A stretch of DNA of 64,000 nucleotides from Ideonella_A sakaiensis_A (GCF_048320135.1 NZ_CP182947.1:806001-870000); one strand, 5' to 3'; positions 8,349 through 18,677 are shown, numbered from the stretch's first letter. The notes: generated by a model from the sequence alone, not told the origin. Program-made: numbers and translations.

Positions 8349-9149
8349 TTATTGCTGATCCGGCTGAGCCTGCCGGCGCAGCGTCGGCAGGCCGACCCCG
8401 GCAGCGTCGAAGCCGCCGTCGACCGCCAGCACCTGGCCGTTGACGAACGATGCGGCCGGGCTGCACAGGAAACCGACCGCCTCGGCCATCTCCTCGGTCG
8501 TGCCGTAGCGGTTCAGCGGGATCGCGTCGTAGTAGTCGGAGCGGATCGCGACGCTGTGCACGAGTTTGGCCATCTCGGTCTCGACCGGCCCCGGTGCGAT
8601 CGCATTGACGCGGATCCCTTCGTTGCCGAGTTCGACCGCCTGCTGCTTCGTCAATGCGATCAGCGCCGCCTTGCTGGTACCGTAGGCAATGCGCAGCGTG
8701 CTCGCGCGCAGGCCGGAGATCGATGCGACGTTGACAACGCTGCCGCCGTTCTCGTTGCGGCGCATCAGCTTCGCGCAGGCCTGCGTGCACAGGAAGGCGC
8801 CGTCGAGGTTGGTCGCCATCACGTTGCGGAATTCGTCGTAGCTGACCTCCGCAATCGGCTTGAAGACCGCGACGCCGGCATTGTTGACCAGCGCGTCGAT
8901 GCGGCCGAATACATCGGCAACCTGCTCGATCGCCGCGTCGACCTGAGCCGGATCGCGGACATCGCAGACGATCGGCAGCACGCGCTGCGGATCGACGAGT
9001 TCGGAACCGGTTTTCGCCAGCGTCTGCGCATCAATGTCGAGCAGCACGATGCGGTGGCCATGGGCCAGAAACCAGCGGCCGATGGCCAGCCCGATGCCGC
9101 GCGCGCCGCCGGTGACGACAGCCACCGGCATGTCCAGAATGTTTGCCAT
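8349..9149 (-). CDS. Short-chain dehydrogenase/reductase (classical SDR)
   Basis: 266 residues, typical of classical SDRs. NAD(P)-binding TGGARGIG at 13-20, Asp39 after the second strand (suggesting NAD(H) preference), NNAG at 89-92, catalytic Ser143, and Tyr156/Lys160 in YGTSK. The PG motif after the active site (IAPGPVETEM) and C-terminal VLAVDGGFD are also present. It would interconvert a hydroxyl and a keto group on an unknown substrate. It is divergent from the TAXI transporter genes across 286 nt, so it may act on the imported carboxylate. Confidence 0.93.
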   Translation of the reverse strand: MANILDMPVAVVTGGARGIGLAIGRWFLAHGHRIVLLDIDAQTLAKTGSELVDPQRVLPIVCDVRDPAQVDAAIEQVADVFGRIDALVNNAGVAVFKPIAEVSYDEFRNVMATNLDGAFLCTQACAKLMRRNENGGSVVNVASISGLRASTLRIAYGTSKAALIALTKQQAVELGNEGIRVNAIAPGPVETEMAKLVHSVAIRSDYYDAIPLNRYGTTEEMAEAVGFLCSPAASFVNGQVLAVDGGFDAAGVGLPTLRRQAQPDQQ

Positions 9150-9435
9150 GAAGTCCTCGGGGTTTTTGTGATGCCTGATTGGGACCGGGTTACCGTGCCA
9201 CGGTGGTTACCGCGGCCAGAGCCACGCCGCCGCCATTGTGCATGTGGCAAATTCGCTGCGCCGATCGGTCCGAGGCCGCTTGGTTCCCTGAGGGATGCCC
9301 TAGCTGACAAGACCGAATAATGGTGTGACCATGGAGACTTGTCCGCTGCCGGCCCCGCAGGACGTTCTGCCGGGCCGTCTTTGGTTGCCGGCGCGCCCGG
9401 TTGAAGTTGCTTGACTCGACAACAAGGATATAGAG

Positions 9436-10608
9436 ATGAAACTGCATTTGAAGATCGCAAACCTCGCGGTCGGCCTGCTCGTCGCCTCGGCAGGCGGCCT
9501 GGCCAGCGCACAGACCAGCCCGCCGGCCGGCCTGCCGTCGACGCTGGCGTGGAGCGCCTATGACGTCGGCTCCGGCGGCTACAACCAGGCGGTTGCGATC
9601 GGCAATGCGCTGAAGCAGAAATACGGCGTCAACCTGCGCGTGCTGCCAGGCAAGAACGATGTCTCGCGCACGCTGCCGGCACGCGAAGGCCAGGTGCAGT
9701 TTTCCGCCAACGGCGTCGGTGGCAGTTATCTGGCGCAGGAAGGCGTGTTCGAATTCGGCGTCAAGGGCTGGGGCCCGCAGCCGATCCGCGGCCTGCTGCT
9801 GAACAACTCCGACCAGGTGCTGACCGTCGTCGCCGCGAAGGATTCGGGCATCAAGACCGCCGCCGACCTGAAAGGCAAGCGGGTCGCCTGGGTGATCGGC
9901 GCGCCGTCGCTGAACCAGAACATCACCGCGATCCTGGCATTCGCCAACCTGACCTGGGACGACGTCAAGAAGGTCGAGTTCGGCGGCTTCGGCGCGGCAA
10001 TGGACGGCGTGATCAACGGCCAGGCCGATGCGGCGTTCTCGTCATCGATCTCCGGCAAGGCCTACCAACTCGCGAAATCCCCGCGTGGCCTCGTCTACCC
10101 GGTGATCTCGCACAAGGACAAGGCCGGTTGGGCGCGGATGAACGCCACCGCGCCGTTCTTCTTCCCGTTCATGGGCGCCGAAGGCGCCGAGCTCGATCAA
10201 AACAACAAGGTCGAATCGGCTTCGTATCCGTACCCGATCCTGATGACCTACGAAAAGCAGGACGCGAATACCGTCTATGCGATGACGAAGGCGATGGTCG
10301 ATTCCTTCGCCGACTACAAGGACGCGGCTCCGGGCAATGCCGGCTGGGCGCTCGATCGGCAGAATTTTTCCTGGGTGATCCCGTACCACGAAGGCGCGAT
10401 CCGCTACTTCAAGGAGCGCGGCCTGTGGAAGCCCGAGCACCAGGCGCACAACGACAAGTTGATCGCGCGCCAGAAGGTGCTGGCCGATGCATGGAAGGCC
10501 GTCAGCGCCGCCAACCATCCTGACGACAAGTTCGAGCAGGCCTGGATGACCGCCCGCGCCGATGCGCTGAAAAAGGCCGGCCTCGACCCCGTCGTGACAA
10601 CCTGGTAA
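9436..10608 (+). CDS. TAXI-family TRAP transporter solute-binding protein
   Basis: 390 residues. A Sec signal peptide (MKLHLKIANLAVGLLVASA, cleavage likely after ASA at about 25) is followed by a TAXI-type binding fold. Recognisable parts are WSAYDVGSGGYNQAVAIGNA near the mature N-terminus, the ligand-pocket region FSANGVGGSYLAQEG, and DLKGKRVAWVIGAPSLNQN. It should bind a carboxylic acid in the periplasm for the fused permease encoded downstream. The RBS is AAGGATATAGAG before ATG 9436. The gene is separated from the permease gene by two strong hairpins. Confidence 0.92.
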   Translation: MKLHLKIANLAVGLLVASAGGLASAQTSPPAGLPSTLAWSAYDVGSGGYNQAVAIGNALKQKYGVNLRVLPGKNDVSRTLPAREGQVQFSANGVGGSYLAQEGVFEFGVKGWGPQPIRGLLLNNSDQVLTVVAAKDSGIKTAADLKGKRVAWVIGAPSLNQNITAILAFANLTWDDVKKVEFGGFGAAMDGVINGQADAAFSSSISGKAYQLAKSPRGLVYPVISHKDKAGWARMNATAPFFFPFMGAEGAELDQNNKVESASYPYPILMTYEKQDANTVYAMTKAMVDSFADYKDAAPGNAGWALDRQNFSWVIPYHEGAIRYFKERGLWKPEHQAHNDKLIARQKVLADAWKAVSAANHPDDKFEQAWMTARADALKKAGLDPVVTTW

Positions 10609-10627
10609 GCACCAGGCCCCGCCGAAG

Positions 10628-10662
10628 ATCCGATCCCACCGACGGTGCGGATCGGATTTTTT
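10628..10662 (+). terminator. Rho-independent terminator or attenuator between TAXI binding protein and permease
   Basis: A continuous stem ATCCGATCC-CACC / GGTG-c-GGATCGGAT (10628-10657), with loop GAC, is followed by a six-T tract (10657-10662). It sits only 19 nt after the binding-protein stop and before the co-directional permease. It probably causes partial termination and a higher yield of binding protein. Confidence 0.8.
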
Positions 10663-10670
10663 CTTGGCGC

Positions 10671-10697
10671 GGCCGTCGATGGAATCCATCGACGGCC
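10671..10697. repeat. Perfect 12-bp inverted repeat between TAXI genes
   Basis: GGCCGTCGATGG (10671-10682), a 3-nt loop, then CCATCGACGGCC (10686-10697). Placed just after the terminator and 35 nt before the permease start codon. It could protect the 5' end of the permease message after processing, or be an operator. Confidence 0.65.
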
Positions 10698-10732
10698 CGT
10701 GAGTTAGAAGAACAACAACAGGACAACACGCC

Positions 10733-12727
10733 GTGACGACAAGCCCAGCAGCCGCTCCCGCAACACCTGCTCCGCCGGAGCAACGCCACCGCACTCTGTC
10801 GAGCGGCTGGCGCACCGCGATCGTGATCACCGGCGTCGCTGCGATCGTGCTGGCGCTGAACAAGATCCTGAATCTCGGTTTTTTCGTCGACTACACGCTG
10901 CTCGACAACGCCTACCTGTATTACCTCGCCGCATTGCTGGTCGGCCCGGTCTTCCTGTTCCTGCCGGCCCATTCGAAAGCAAGCACCGATGCCGTGCCGT
11001 GGTACGACGCGTTGTGCTACCTGCTGTCGATCGCGGTGTTCTGCTATTTCGCATTCAATGCGCACCGCATCCTGTCGGAGGCCTGGGAGTTTCTCGCGCC
11101 GACACTGGCGGTCTGGGTGGCCGGCGTCGGCTGGCTGCTGCTGCTCGAGGCTACCCGGCGTGCCGGTGGCACCGCAGTCTTCGTCGTCGTCGCGCTGATC
11201 TCGCTGTACCCGATTTTTGCCGGCCAGATGCCAGGCCCGATCTCCGGCCTGCCGCAGCCCTTCCACACCACCGCTGCCTACCACTTCACCAGCAGTGAAA
11301 GCGTGCTCGGCATTCCGATGCGCGCCTTCGGCGAACTGGTGATCGGCTTCGTGATGTTCGGCGCGGTGCTGCAATACACCGGCGCGGCTCAATTCTTCAA
11401 CAACCTCGCGTTTGCGCTGTTCGGCCAGGTGCGCGGCGGCCCGGCCAAGGTCTCGATCTTCGCCAGCGGACTGATGGGTTCGGTGTCCGGCAGCGTCGTC
11501 TCGAACGTGCTGACCACCGGCGTCGTGACGATTCCGGCGATGAAGCGCACTGGCTTCCAGCCCGCCTATGCCGGCGGCGTCGAGGCCTGCGCATCGACCG
11601 GCGGCGTGCTGATGCCGCCGATCATGGGCGCCACCGCCTTCGTGATGGCGGCCTTTCTCGGCATTCCGTATGCCACCGTCGTGCTGGCGGCAATCGTGCC
11701 GTCGCTGCTGTTCTATTTCGGCCTGTTCGTGCAGATCGACGGTTATGCGGCAAAGCGCGGCCTGAAAGGCCTGCCGCGCATCGAACTGCCATCGATCAAG
11801 GCGACGATCCTCGAGGGCTGGCAATACATCTTCGTCTTCGTGCTGCTGGTCTGGATGCTGCTGGTGCTGCAGCAGGAAGCGATCGCACCGTTCTACGCCA
11901 CCGCGCTGCTGCTGATCATCAACCAGGTCTGGCCGCGGCATCGGCTCAGCGCGAAGCGGATGTTCGAGTTGCTCGAAGGCGTCACGAAGTCGCTCGCCGA
12001 ACTGGCTGCACTGCTCGCCGGCGTCGGCTTGATCATCGGCTCGCTGTCGGTCACCGGACTGGCTGGCACGCTCGCCAACGACCTGGTCTATCTGGCCGGC
12101 AACAACATCTACGTGTTGCTGGTGATGGGTGCGATCACCAGCTTCATCTTCGGCATGGGGATGACGATCACCGCCTGCTACATCTTCCTCGCGATCGTGC
12201 TGGCGCCGCCGCTGGTTGCTGCCGGTTTCGATCCGGTGGCGGTCCACCTGTTCATGATGTACTGGGGCATGGTGTCGTTCATCACGCCGCCGGTTGCACT
12301 GGCCTCGTTCGTCGCCGCCGGCATTGCCGGCGCCGCGCCGATCAAGGTCGGCCTGCAGTCGATGCGCCTGGGCAGCACGATGTATTTCGTGCCGTTCTTC
12401 TTCGTGCTGAATCCGGCGCTGATCATGCGCGGCGAGCCGATCGACATCGTGGTGGTCGTGATCACCGCGTTTGTCGGCATCCAGCTGATCGCGTCGGCCT
12501 TCGAGAGCTACCTGGTCGGCTTCGGCCGGCTCGGCGATGGCGCCGCTGGCTGGGTTTCGCGGCTGCTGCTGTTTGCTGCCGGCATGTCGCTGGCGCTGCC
12601 GGGCGGCGGTGACATGGGCGTCAGCCACGTGCAACTGCTGATGCTGGCGGCGGTGCTGGCGGGCGCATCGCTGTTGCTCGCGAAGATGACCCGCGGACCG
12701 CAGAAGCAGCCGGGCGCCGCAGCCTGA
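10733..12727 (+). CDS. TRAP transporter fused permease (4TM + 12TM, TAXI type)
   Basis: 664 residues starting at GTG 10733. An N-terminal DctQ-like four-helix part (to about residue 160) is fused to a DctM-like part. The DctM-like part contains the conserved pattern FASGLMGSVSGSVVSNVLTT, GGVLMPPIMGATAFVMAAFL and GMGMTITACYIFLAIVLAPP. At least fifteen hydrophobic segments are visible. It is an inner-membrane, ion-gradient-driven carboxylate importer, partnered with the upstream TAXI binding protein. Fused permeases are the rule for TAXI systems. Confidence 0.93.
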   Translation: MTTSPAAAPATPAPPEQRHRTLSSGWRTAIVITGVAAIVLALNKILNLGFFVDYTLLDNAYLYYLAALLVGPVFLFLPAHSKASTDAVPWYDALCYLLSIAVFCYFAFNAHRILSEAWEFLAPTLAVWVAGVGWLLLLEATRRAGGTAVFVVVALISLYPIFAGQMPGPISGLPQPFHTTAAYHFTSSESVLGIPMRAFGELVIGFVMFGAVLQYTGAAQFFNNLAFALFGQVRGGPAKVSIFASGLMGSVSGSVVSNVLTTGVVTIPAMKRTGFQPAYAGGVEACASTGGVLMPPIMGATAFVMAAFLGIPYATVVLAAIVPSLLFYFGLFVQIDGYAAKRGLKGLPRIELPSIKATILEGWQYIFVFVLLVWMLLVLQQEAIAPFYATALLLIINQVWPRHRLSAKRMFELLEGVTKSLAELAALLAGVGLIIGSLSVTGLAGTLANDLVYLAGNNIYVLLVMGAITSFIFGMGMTITACYIFLAIVLAPPLVAAGFDPVAVHLFMMYWGMVSFITPPVALASFVAAGIAGAAPIKVGLQSMRLGSTMYFVPFFFVLNPALIMRGEPIDIVVVVITAFVGIQLIASAFESYLVGFGRLGDGAAGWVSRLLLFAAGMSLALPGGGDMGVSHVQLLMLAAVLAGASLLLAKMTRGPQKQPGAAA

Positions 12728-12728
12728 G

Positions 12729-12777
12729 CCACCGGCGCGGACCGCGTCTCGCGGCCGCGCCCGGCTTTGCCCGGTGG
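12729..12777. terminator. Possible bidirectional terminator between convergent genes
   Basis: CCACCGG (12729-12735) pairs with CCGGTGG (12771-12777), and inside it GGCGCGG (12734-12740) pairs with CCGCGCC (12755-12761). Three T follow on the plus strand. It lies directly after the TRAP permease stop and before the convergent CoA transferase end. Weak evidence. Confidence 0.35.
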
Positions 12778-12837
12778 TTTCAACGTCTTGCCGAGGTGCC
12801 GGCAGTGAACTGCCGCCGAAGCCCTCGGCTGTGCCGA

Positions 12838-14048
<1,211 letters not shown>

Positions 14049-14052
<4 letters not shown>

Positions 14053-14834
14053 CTGCCGACGAATTCCGGCGTCTGCTTGGCCAGGAATGCCTGGTAGCCG
14101 ATCCGGAAATCCTCGGTGTCGTAACAGGCAAATCCCTCTTCGCGCTGCGATTGCGTCAACGGCACGCCGGATTCGATTTCGCGCAGAAACTGCTTGTGCC
14201 AGCGCGCAACCAGCGGCGCCCCGGCGGCGATCCGCGCGGCCGCGGCATAGGCCTCACGCTCGACATCGGCATCGGCAACGACCCGGTTGACGAGGCGTTT
14301 TTGCAATGCCTCGGCCGCTCCGAAGACCCGTCCTTCAAGCAGCATCTCGAGCGCGGTCGCGCGGCCGGCGAGCTGCACCAGCGCCGCCAGTTCGGCGTGC
14401 GCCATCACCAGCCCGAGCTTGTTGATCGGCACGCCGAAGCGGCTCGATTCGCCGCAGATGCGCATGTCGCACAACGCGGCGATCTCGAGCCCGCCGCCGA
14501 CGCAGATGCCCTCGATCAGCGCCAGCGTCGGATGCCGGCAATCGGCAATCGCGCCGAGCGAGCCATGCAGGATCGCGCCATAGTCCCTGCCCTGCGCCGA
14601 ATTGGAACGTTCGGTCTCGAATTCGGAGATGTCGTTGCCCGGCGCAAAGGCCTTGCCGCCGGCACCGCGGATCACGACGCAGCGCACGCTGTCGTCGGCC
14701 GACAGTTCGCGCATCGTGTTGCCGAGCTGTTGCCACATCGGCTTGGTCAGCGCATTCAGCTTGTCCGGCCGGTTCAGCACGACGGTGGCGATGGCCGGGT
14801 TGTCTTCGGCCCTGTGAACCAGAATTTCTTTCAT
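14049..14834 (-). CDS. Enoyl-CoA hydratase/isomerase (crotonase) family protein
   Basis: 261 residues, the usual crotonase length. Oxyanion-hole segments are AGGKAFAPGNDI (about 58-69) and GICVGGGLEIAALCD (109-123). Glu117 matches the first catalytic glutamate of enoyl-CoA hydratase. The second, normally in a PE(I/L) context near residue 137, is replaced by PINK. That suggests an isomerase, hydrolase or CaiD-like activity instead of classical hydration. It is coupled to the CoA transferase downstream, as in carnitine-type CoA pathways. Confidence 0.91.
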
Positions 14835-14849
14835 GTCAGTGCAATTCTT

Positions 14850-14918
14850 GTGGGAGGGGCTTCAGCCCCGATTTGATCGCGTGGCAGCAGCCCGAAGCGG
14901 GGCTGAAGCCCCTCCCAC
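14850..14918. repeat. Inverted pair of REP sequences (REPIN/BIME-like)
   Basis: GTGG head plus GAGGGGCTTCAGCCCCG (14850-14871), then a 26-nt spacer, then the same motif inverted (14898-14918). Each unit contains the GGGGCT/AGCCCC palindrome. The GTRG head and palindrome are the hallmark of REP elements mobilised by RAYT transposases (family knowledge). Located between dctM (stop 14938) and the crotonase start (14834). Confidence 0.8.
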
Positions 14919-14937
14919 TGATTCCGGCTCGCCACCA

Positions 14938-16221
14938 TCACTTGTAGAAAAGATCAACCAGGAACATCGGTATCGCCGGCACGTAGGTCACCATCAGCAG
15001 CGTCGCGACCAGCACGCCGATGAACGGCAGATTCACCTGCGTGACCTTCCACATGTCGGCCTTCGCGATCGAACACGAGGCCATCAGCACGCTCGCGACC
15101 GGCGGGGTCTGCTGGCCGATGCCGAGGTTCAGCGTGACGATCAGCCCGAAATGCACCGGATCGATGCCGACCGTCTTGACCAGCGGCATCACGATCGGAA
15201 CCACCAGGATGATCGCCGCGGCCGAATGCAGGAACAGGCCGATCACGAGGAAAAATACATTCAGGATCGCCAGCACCGCGATCTTGTCGCTGGTGATGCC
15301 GGACAGCCAGGCGGCCAGCTGCTGCGGGATCTGCTGCTCGGTCAGATAAACGCCAAGCAGTGCCGATGCTGCCACCAGCAGCATCACGGTGGCGGTCTGC
15401 GTCGCGCCGTCGATCATCGACGCATAGAGGTGCTTCAGGTCGAGCTCGCGGTAGATCACGCCGCCGATGAACAGCGCCGCCAGCACCGCCAGCGCAGCGC
15501 CTTCGGTCGCGGTGACGACGCCGCCGAAGATGCCGCCGAGAATGATCAGCGGCAGCATGAACGCCCAGGCCGCATCCTTGAAGGTGCGCCGGACCTTGGC
15601 CCACTCGAAGACTTCCTCGACCGGATAGTTGCGCTTCTTCGCATACCAGTACGACAGGCCCATCATCGCGCCGCCGCACAACACCCCCGGCACGATGCCG
15701 GCGACAAACAGCTGCACCACCGACGCATCGGCCATCACCGCATACAGGATCATCGGGATCGACGGCGGGATGATCACCGCCAGCGTCGCCGACGACGAGG
15801 TGATCGCCGCGGCAAACTCCTTCGGATAACCCTTCTTCTTCATCGCCGGGATCAATATCGACCCCATCGCGGCAACGTCGGCGACCGCCGAGCCGGAGAT
15901 CTCGGCAAAGAACATCGAGGTCGCGATGTTGATCATCGCCAACCCGCCCTTGACGAAGCCGAACAACGCCGACGCAAAGGCGATCAGCCGCCGCGACAGG
16001 CTGCTCGAATTCATGATCGCGCCAGCCAGGATGAACAGCGGAATCGCCAGCAGCGGAAAACTCGTCGCACCGGTGAACATCACGATCGCCGCATTCAGCA
16101 GCGACTCCATGCCCCCCGAATAAACCATCGCGCCCATCGCGACGATGCCGAGCGACACCGCGATCGGCACATTCAACAGGATCAGCCCCACCAGGCCGAC
16201 GAACATCGTTCCGACGATCAT
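14938..16221 (-). CDS. dctM: TRAP transporter large permease (DctM)
   Basis: 427 residues from ATG 16221. A longer frame to 16284 exists, but its extra 21 residues are charged and non-family. Twelve or so hydrophobic segments. Typical DctM signatures are ISGSAVADVAAMGSILIPAM, SSSATLAVIIPPSIPMILYA and the C-terminal NLGIGQQTPPVASVL. It is the substrate-translocating subunit of a DctPQM tripartite importer. Unusually, it is separated from dctQ by about 830 nt; these genes are normally adjacent or overlapping. Confidence 0.94.
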   Translation of the reverse strand: MIVGTMFVGLVGLILLNVPIAVSLGIVAMGAMVYSGGMESLLNAAIVMFTGATSFPLLAIPLFILAGAIMNSSSLSRRLIAFASALFGFVKGGLAMINIATSMFFAEISGSAVADVAAMGSILIPAMKKKGYPKEFAAAITSSSATLAVIIPPSIPMILYAVMADASVVQLFVAGIVPGVLCGGAMMGLSYWYAKKRNYPVEEVFEWAKVRRTFKDAAWAFMLPLIILGGIFGGVVTATEGAALAVLAALFIGGVIYRELDLKHLYASMIDGATQTATVMLLVAASALLGVYLTEQQIPQQLAAWLSGITSDKIAVLAILNVFFLVIGLFLHSAAAIILVVPIVMPLVKTVGIDPVHFGLIVTLNLGIGQQTPPVASVLMASCSIAKADMWKVTQVNLPFIGVLVATLLMVTYVPAIPMFLVDLFYK

Positions 16222-16597
16222 TTCACAGGCTCCAGCAGGTGAGCGGGTTCGTGCAGGCGGCCGACGGACGGCCGCGCCTTGCATTGTTTTGTGGGAGGGG
16301 CTTCAGCCCCGATTCGGGCTGGTGCATGTTGTGCAAGTTGCGTGAGGACGAGGCCGTCGGGCAGCCGTCTGGCTGCGTGTCCCCCGCCGCCCGGCCTGAC
16401 GGCCGGGCGTCTCCTCCTTTACCTCCGCCAGACGGCCGCCCAACGCCCTCGCCCAGCACCACCAAGGTCTTCGCCGCAGGGTACCGCCTGCTGCGCAGTG
16501 ACGCTGGTGAACTTCGTCGAAGTCCTCGACGCTGCCGCAAAGGCGTGGGCGGGTGGCTGCTGGCGCGCATATGCGCAGCCGAGAAGGCGAGCACGGA

Positions 16598-16624
16598 CAC
16601 AAGGGGTCCGGGGGACCCCTTGTG
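16598..16624. repeat. Perfect 12-bp hairpin inside the REP-bounded element
   Basis: CACAAGGGGTCC (16598-16609), loop GGG, then GGACCCCTTGTG (16613-16624). A perfect stem in a non-coding interval of an operon mRNA; it may fold as RNA on either strand. Confidence 0.75.
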
Positions 16625-16674
16625 CCTTGCGAGCGACCAGGCCGCAAGGCCCGGTGCGGCCTGCAAGGCCAGGG

Positions 16675-16778
16675 CTTGTGGCCCGCGAGCGCAGCGAGCA
16701 TCAACAACTGACTTGTCGCGGACTGTTTGAGCGGAACGAGCGAAGCGAGTGCAGCGAGTTTCCGCGACGGGCCACAAG
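16675..16778. repeat. Nested inverted repeats (cruciform-like) inside the REP-bounded element
   Basis: Outer arms CTTGTGGCCCG (16675-16685) and CGGGCCACAAG (16768-16778) are perfectly complementary. Inner arms GTCGCGGA (16715-16722) and TCCGCGAC (16761-16768) are nested within. The inner loop contains reiterated GCGAGC/GCGAAGCGAG units. The layout suggests a structured RNA or DNA site, not coding sequence. Confidence 0.65.
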
Positions 16779-17055
16779 ATCGAGCATCGCAGGGAACCCG
16801 AGCGCCCTGCGCGAGGGCAAGCATCTAAGCGCCAGCGGCCGCCCGACCGCGCCTTGCTCTCGGTCCTCGGAAGGCATTCCGTCACCGCTGGTACCGCCCG
16901 CCGCGCCGCTCTGTGTCGGCTTGTGCCATCACGCCGAATCGGGGCTGAAGCCCCTCCTACAAAGTCTGGCACGGCCCAGGCGCCGGATATCCGCTCCGGG
17001 CCGCAATCGGTCGTTTCGGAAGCATTCGACCAAGGGCTCCGCTCATCCGGCGCTG

Positions 17056-17586
17056 TCACGACTGCAGCACCTCTTTGACCGGCGCCTGTTCGTGGTCGAC
17101 GATGCCGCTGCCGCGGGCCTGTTGCAGCACCTCGGGCAGGCTCAGCAGTTGCGCGATCACGAACAGCGCGCCGCCTATCGGAATGACCGACTGCGTCAGT
17201 GCCGTTGGCACCCAGGTCAGGCTGACCATCGTGTCGCCGTGCAGGATCGTCAGCACCTGGTAGCCGAACCAGCTCAGCAGCCCGAAGAAGACGACGACGC
17301 AGATCTCGCCGAACCAGACCGCCGGCACCCGCCACTGCGGCGGCATTGCATTGACCATGCCGGGAAAGCCGATGTGCGCGCGTTTCAGCGCGGCCAGCGC
17401 GGCGCCGTAATAGGTCAGCCAAGCGAGCATGATCGATGCGCCCTCGTCGTACCAGACGAGCGGAATCTCCAGCTTGCGGCAGACGACGCCGAGCAGCACC
17501 ACGAAGGCGAGGCTGCCGAGCAGCAGGATCACGAAGGCGGTCAGGATGCGCTCGAAGGCGCTTCGAAGGGTGGCGAACACACGCAC
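17056..17586 (-). CDS. dctQ: TRAP transporter small permease (DctQ)
   Basis: 176 residues with four membrane segments (about 12-35, 50-70, 92-112, 135-155). The DctQ hallmark is LVWYDEGASIMLAWLTYYGA around residue 45. It forms the membrane complex with DctM. It starts 71 nt after the dctP stop. Its own stop is separated from dctM by the REP-bounded interval. Confidence 0.9.
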   Translation of the reverse strand: MRVFATLRSAFERILTAFVILLLGSLAFVVLLGVVCRKLEIPLVWYDEGASIMLAWLTYYGAALAALKRAHIGFPGMVNAMPPQWRVPAVWFGEICVVVFFGLLSWFGYQVLTILHGDTMVSLTWVPTALTQSVIPIGGALFVIAQLLSLPEVLQQARGSGIVDHEQAPVKEVLQS

Positions 17587-17657
17587 TCCAGTCAGGCGGA
17601 AACGAGATTGGCAGAACGGCCGCGGCGCTGGTTCAGCACCGCGGCGGCGGCATCAGC

Positions 17658-18641
17658 TCACTTCATGCCTTTGCCGAGTTCGATCGCCTTGTCGACCAGC
17701 TTGCCGCCTTCCGGCACTTCCTTCGCGAACTCCTGGTAGACATCCTTGCTGGCGGCGATGAAGGCGTCCTTGTCGGCCTCGTTGACCTTCACGCCGGCGG
17801 CCTTGATCTTGCCGAGCAGGTCGTCGTCGAGCTTCGCGGCCTGTTCGTAGACATAACCCTGGGTTTCCTTCGCGGTGTCGGCGAGGATCTTCTGCACGTC
17901 GGCCGGCAGCGAGGCGAACTTGGTCTTGCCGGTGACCAGGTAGGCCGGGGTGTAGACGTGGCCGGTCATCGACAGGAATTTCTGCACCTCCTGGAATTTG
18001 GCCGAATAGATCTGCGTCAGCGGGTTTTCCTGGCCGTCCATCACGCCGGTCTGCAGCGCAACGAACACTTCGGAGAACGCCATCGGCGACGGATTTGCAC
18101 CATAGGCCTGGAACATCTTGACCCGCCACTTGCCCTGCGGCACCCGCAGCTTCATGCCGGACAAGTCTTCCGGCTTGACGATCGGCTTGGTGTTGGTCGT
18201 GATGTTGCGGAAGCCGTTTTCCCACACCGCGAGGATCTTGTAGCCCTTCGCCTCGGCCATCGGTGCCAGCGACGGCCAGACCACCGCCTGCTCGATCTTC
18301 TTCATGTGGTCACGGCTCTTGACCAGGTACGGCATCTCGAACATGCCGAAGGCGTCGACCGCCGACGACATCACCGACGACGGGATCGCCAGCTCGACGG
18401 TGCCCAGGCGCAGCTTCTGCATCAGCTCGCTGTCGCCGCCGATCTGGCTCGAACCGAAGACGACGACCTTCGCCTTGTTGCCGAGCTTCTCGTTGGCGCG
18501 GCGGGCAAACTCGTTGGCCGACAGCTCGAACAGCGAGCCGGGGCCGCCGACGTGGCCGAGCTTGATCTCGGTCTGCGCAGCAGCGGGCAGCGCCATCGCT
18601 GCCAGCAATGAGGCGGCGAGAAGGGTGCGTCGTGTGGTCAT
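17658..18641 (-). CDS. dctP: TRAP transporter solute-binding protein (DctP family)
   Basis: 327 residues. Signal peptide MTTRRTLLAASLLAAMALPA, cleaved near AAA-QT. The mature part has the DctP fold: IKLGHVGGPGSLFELSANEF, SGMKLRVPQGKWRVKMFQAY (including the family's ligand-binding Arg region near residue 165), and VFVALQTGVMDGQENPL. It captures a carboxylate in the periplasm for DctQM. It lies 36 nt downstream of the aminotransferase gene in the same operon. Ligand not predictable. Confidence 0.94.
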   Translation of the reverse strand: MTTRRTLLAASLLAAMALPAAAQTEIKLGHVGGPGSLFELSANEFARRANEKLGNKAKVVVFGSSQIGGDSELMQKLRLGTVELAIPSSVMSSAVDAFGMFEMPYLVKSRDHMKKIEQAVVWPSLAPMAEAKGYKILAVWENGFRNITTNTKPIVKPEDLSGMKLRVPQGKWRVKMFQAYGANPSPMAFSEVFVALQTGVMDGQENPLTQIYSAKFQEVQKFLSMTGHVYTPAYLVTGKTKFASLPADVQKILADTAKETQGYVYEQAAKLDDDLLGKIKAAGVKVNEADKDAFIAASKDVYQEFAKEVPEGGKLVDKAIELGKGMK

Positions 18642-18677
18642 GATCTGGTCTCCGTGGGTAAAAAACGAGGTCCGCGC

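Larger units (their letters stand above)
16291..16960. repeat. REP-bounded palindrome-rich element (about 670 bp) inside the TRAP operon
   Basis: Left end GTGG head plus GAGGGGCTTCAGCCCCG and ATTCG. The right end is the same 26 bp inverted, with one mismatch (GTAGG for GTGGG). The ends are therefore near-perfect terminal inverted repeats, 670 bp apart outer to outer. The interior carries at least three strong dyads. No transposase is encoded. It may be a non-autonomous mobile element or two independent REP insertions. No target-site duplication was established. Confidence 0.55.
16222..17055. other. 834-nt non-coding interval between dctQ and dctM with a REP-bounded insert
   Basis: No convincing gene on either strand: open frames here are short, Arg/Ala/Pro-rich and lack family signatures. 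The interval holds inverted REP copies at 16291-16312 and 16939-16960, and between them several strong palindromes. Because dctQ and dctM are cotranscribed, this segment should appear in the operon mRNA. Confidence 0.6.

Noticed and set aside
16222..17055. Short genes inside the dctQ-dctM gap (several open frames over 100 codons)
   Set aside because: Arg/Ala/Pro-rich translations without family signatures, overlapping palindromes and REP copies.
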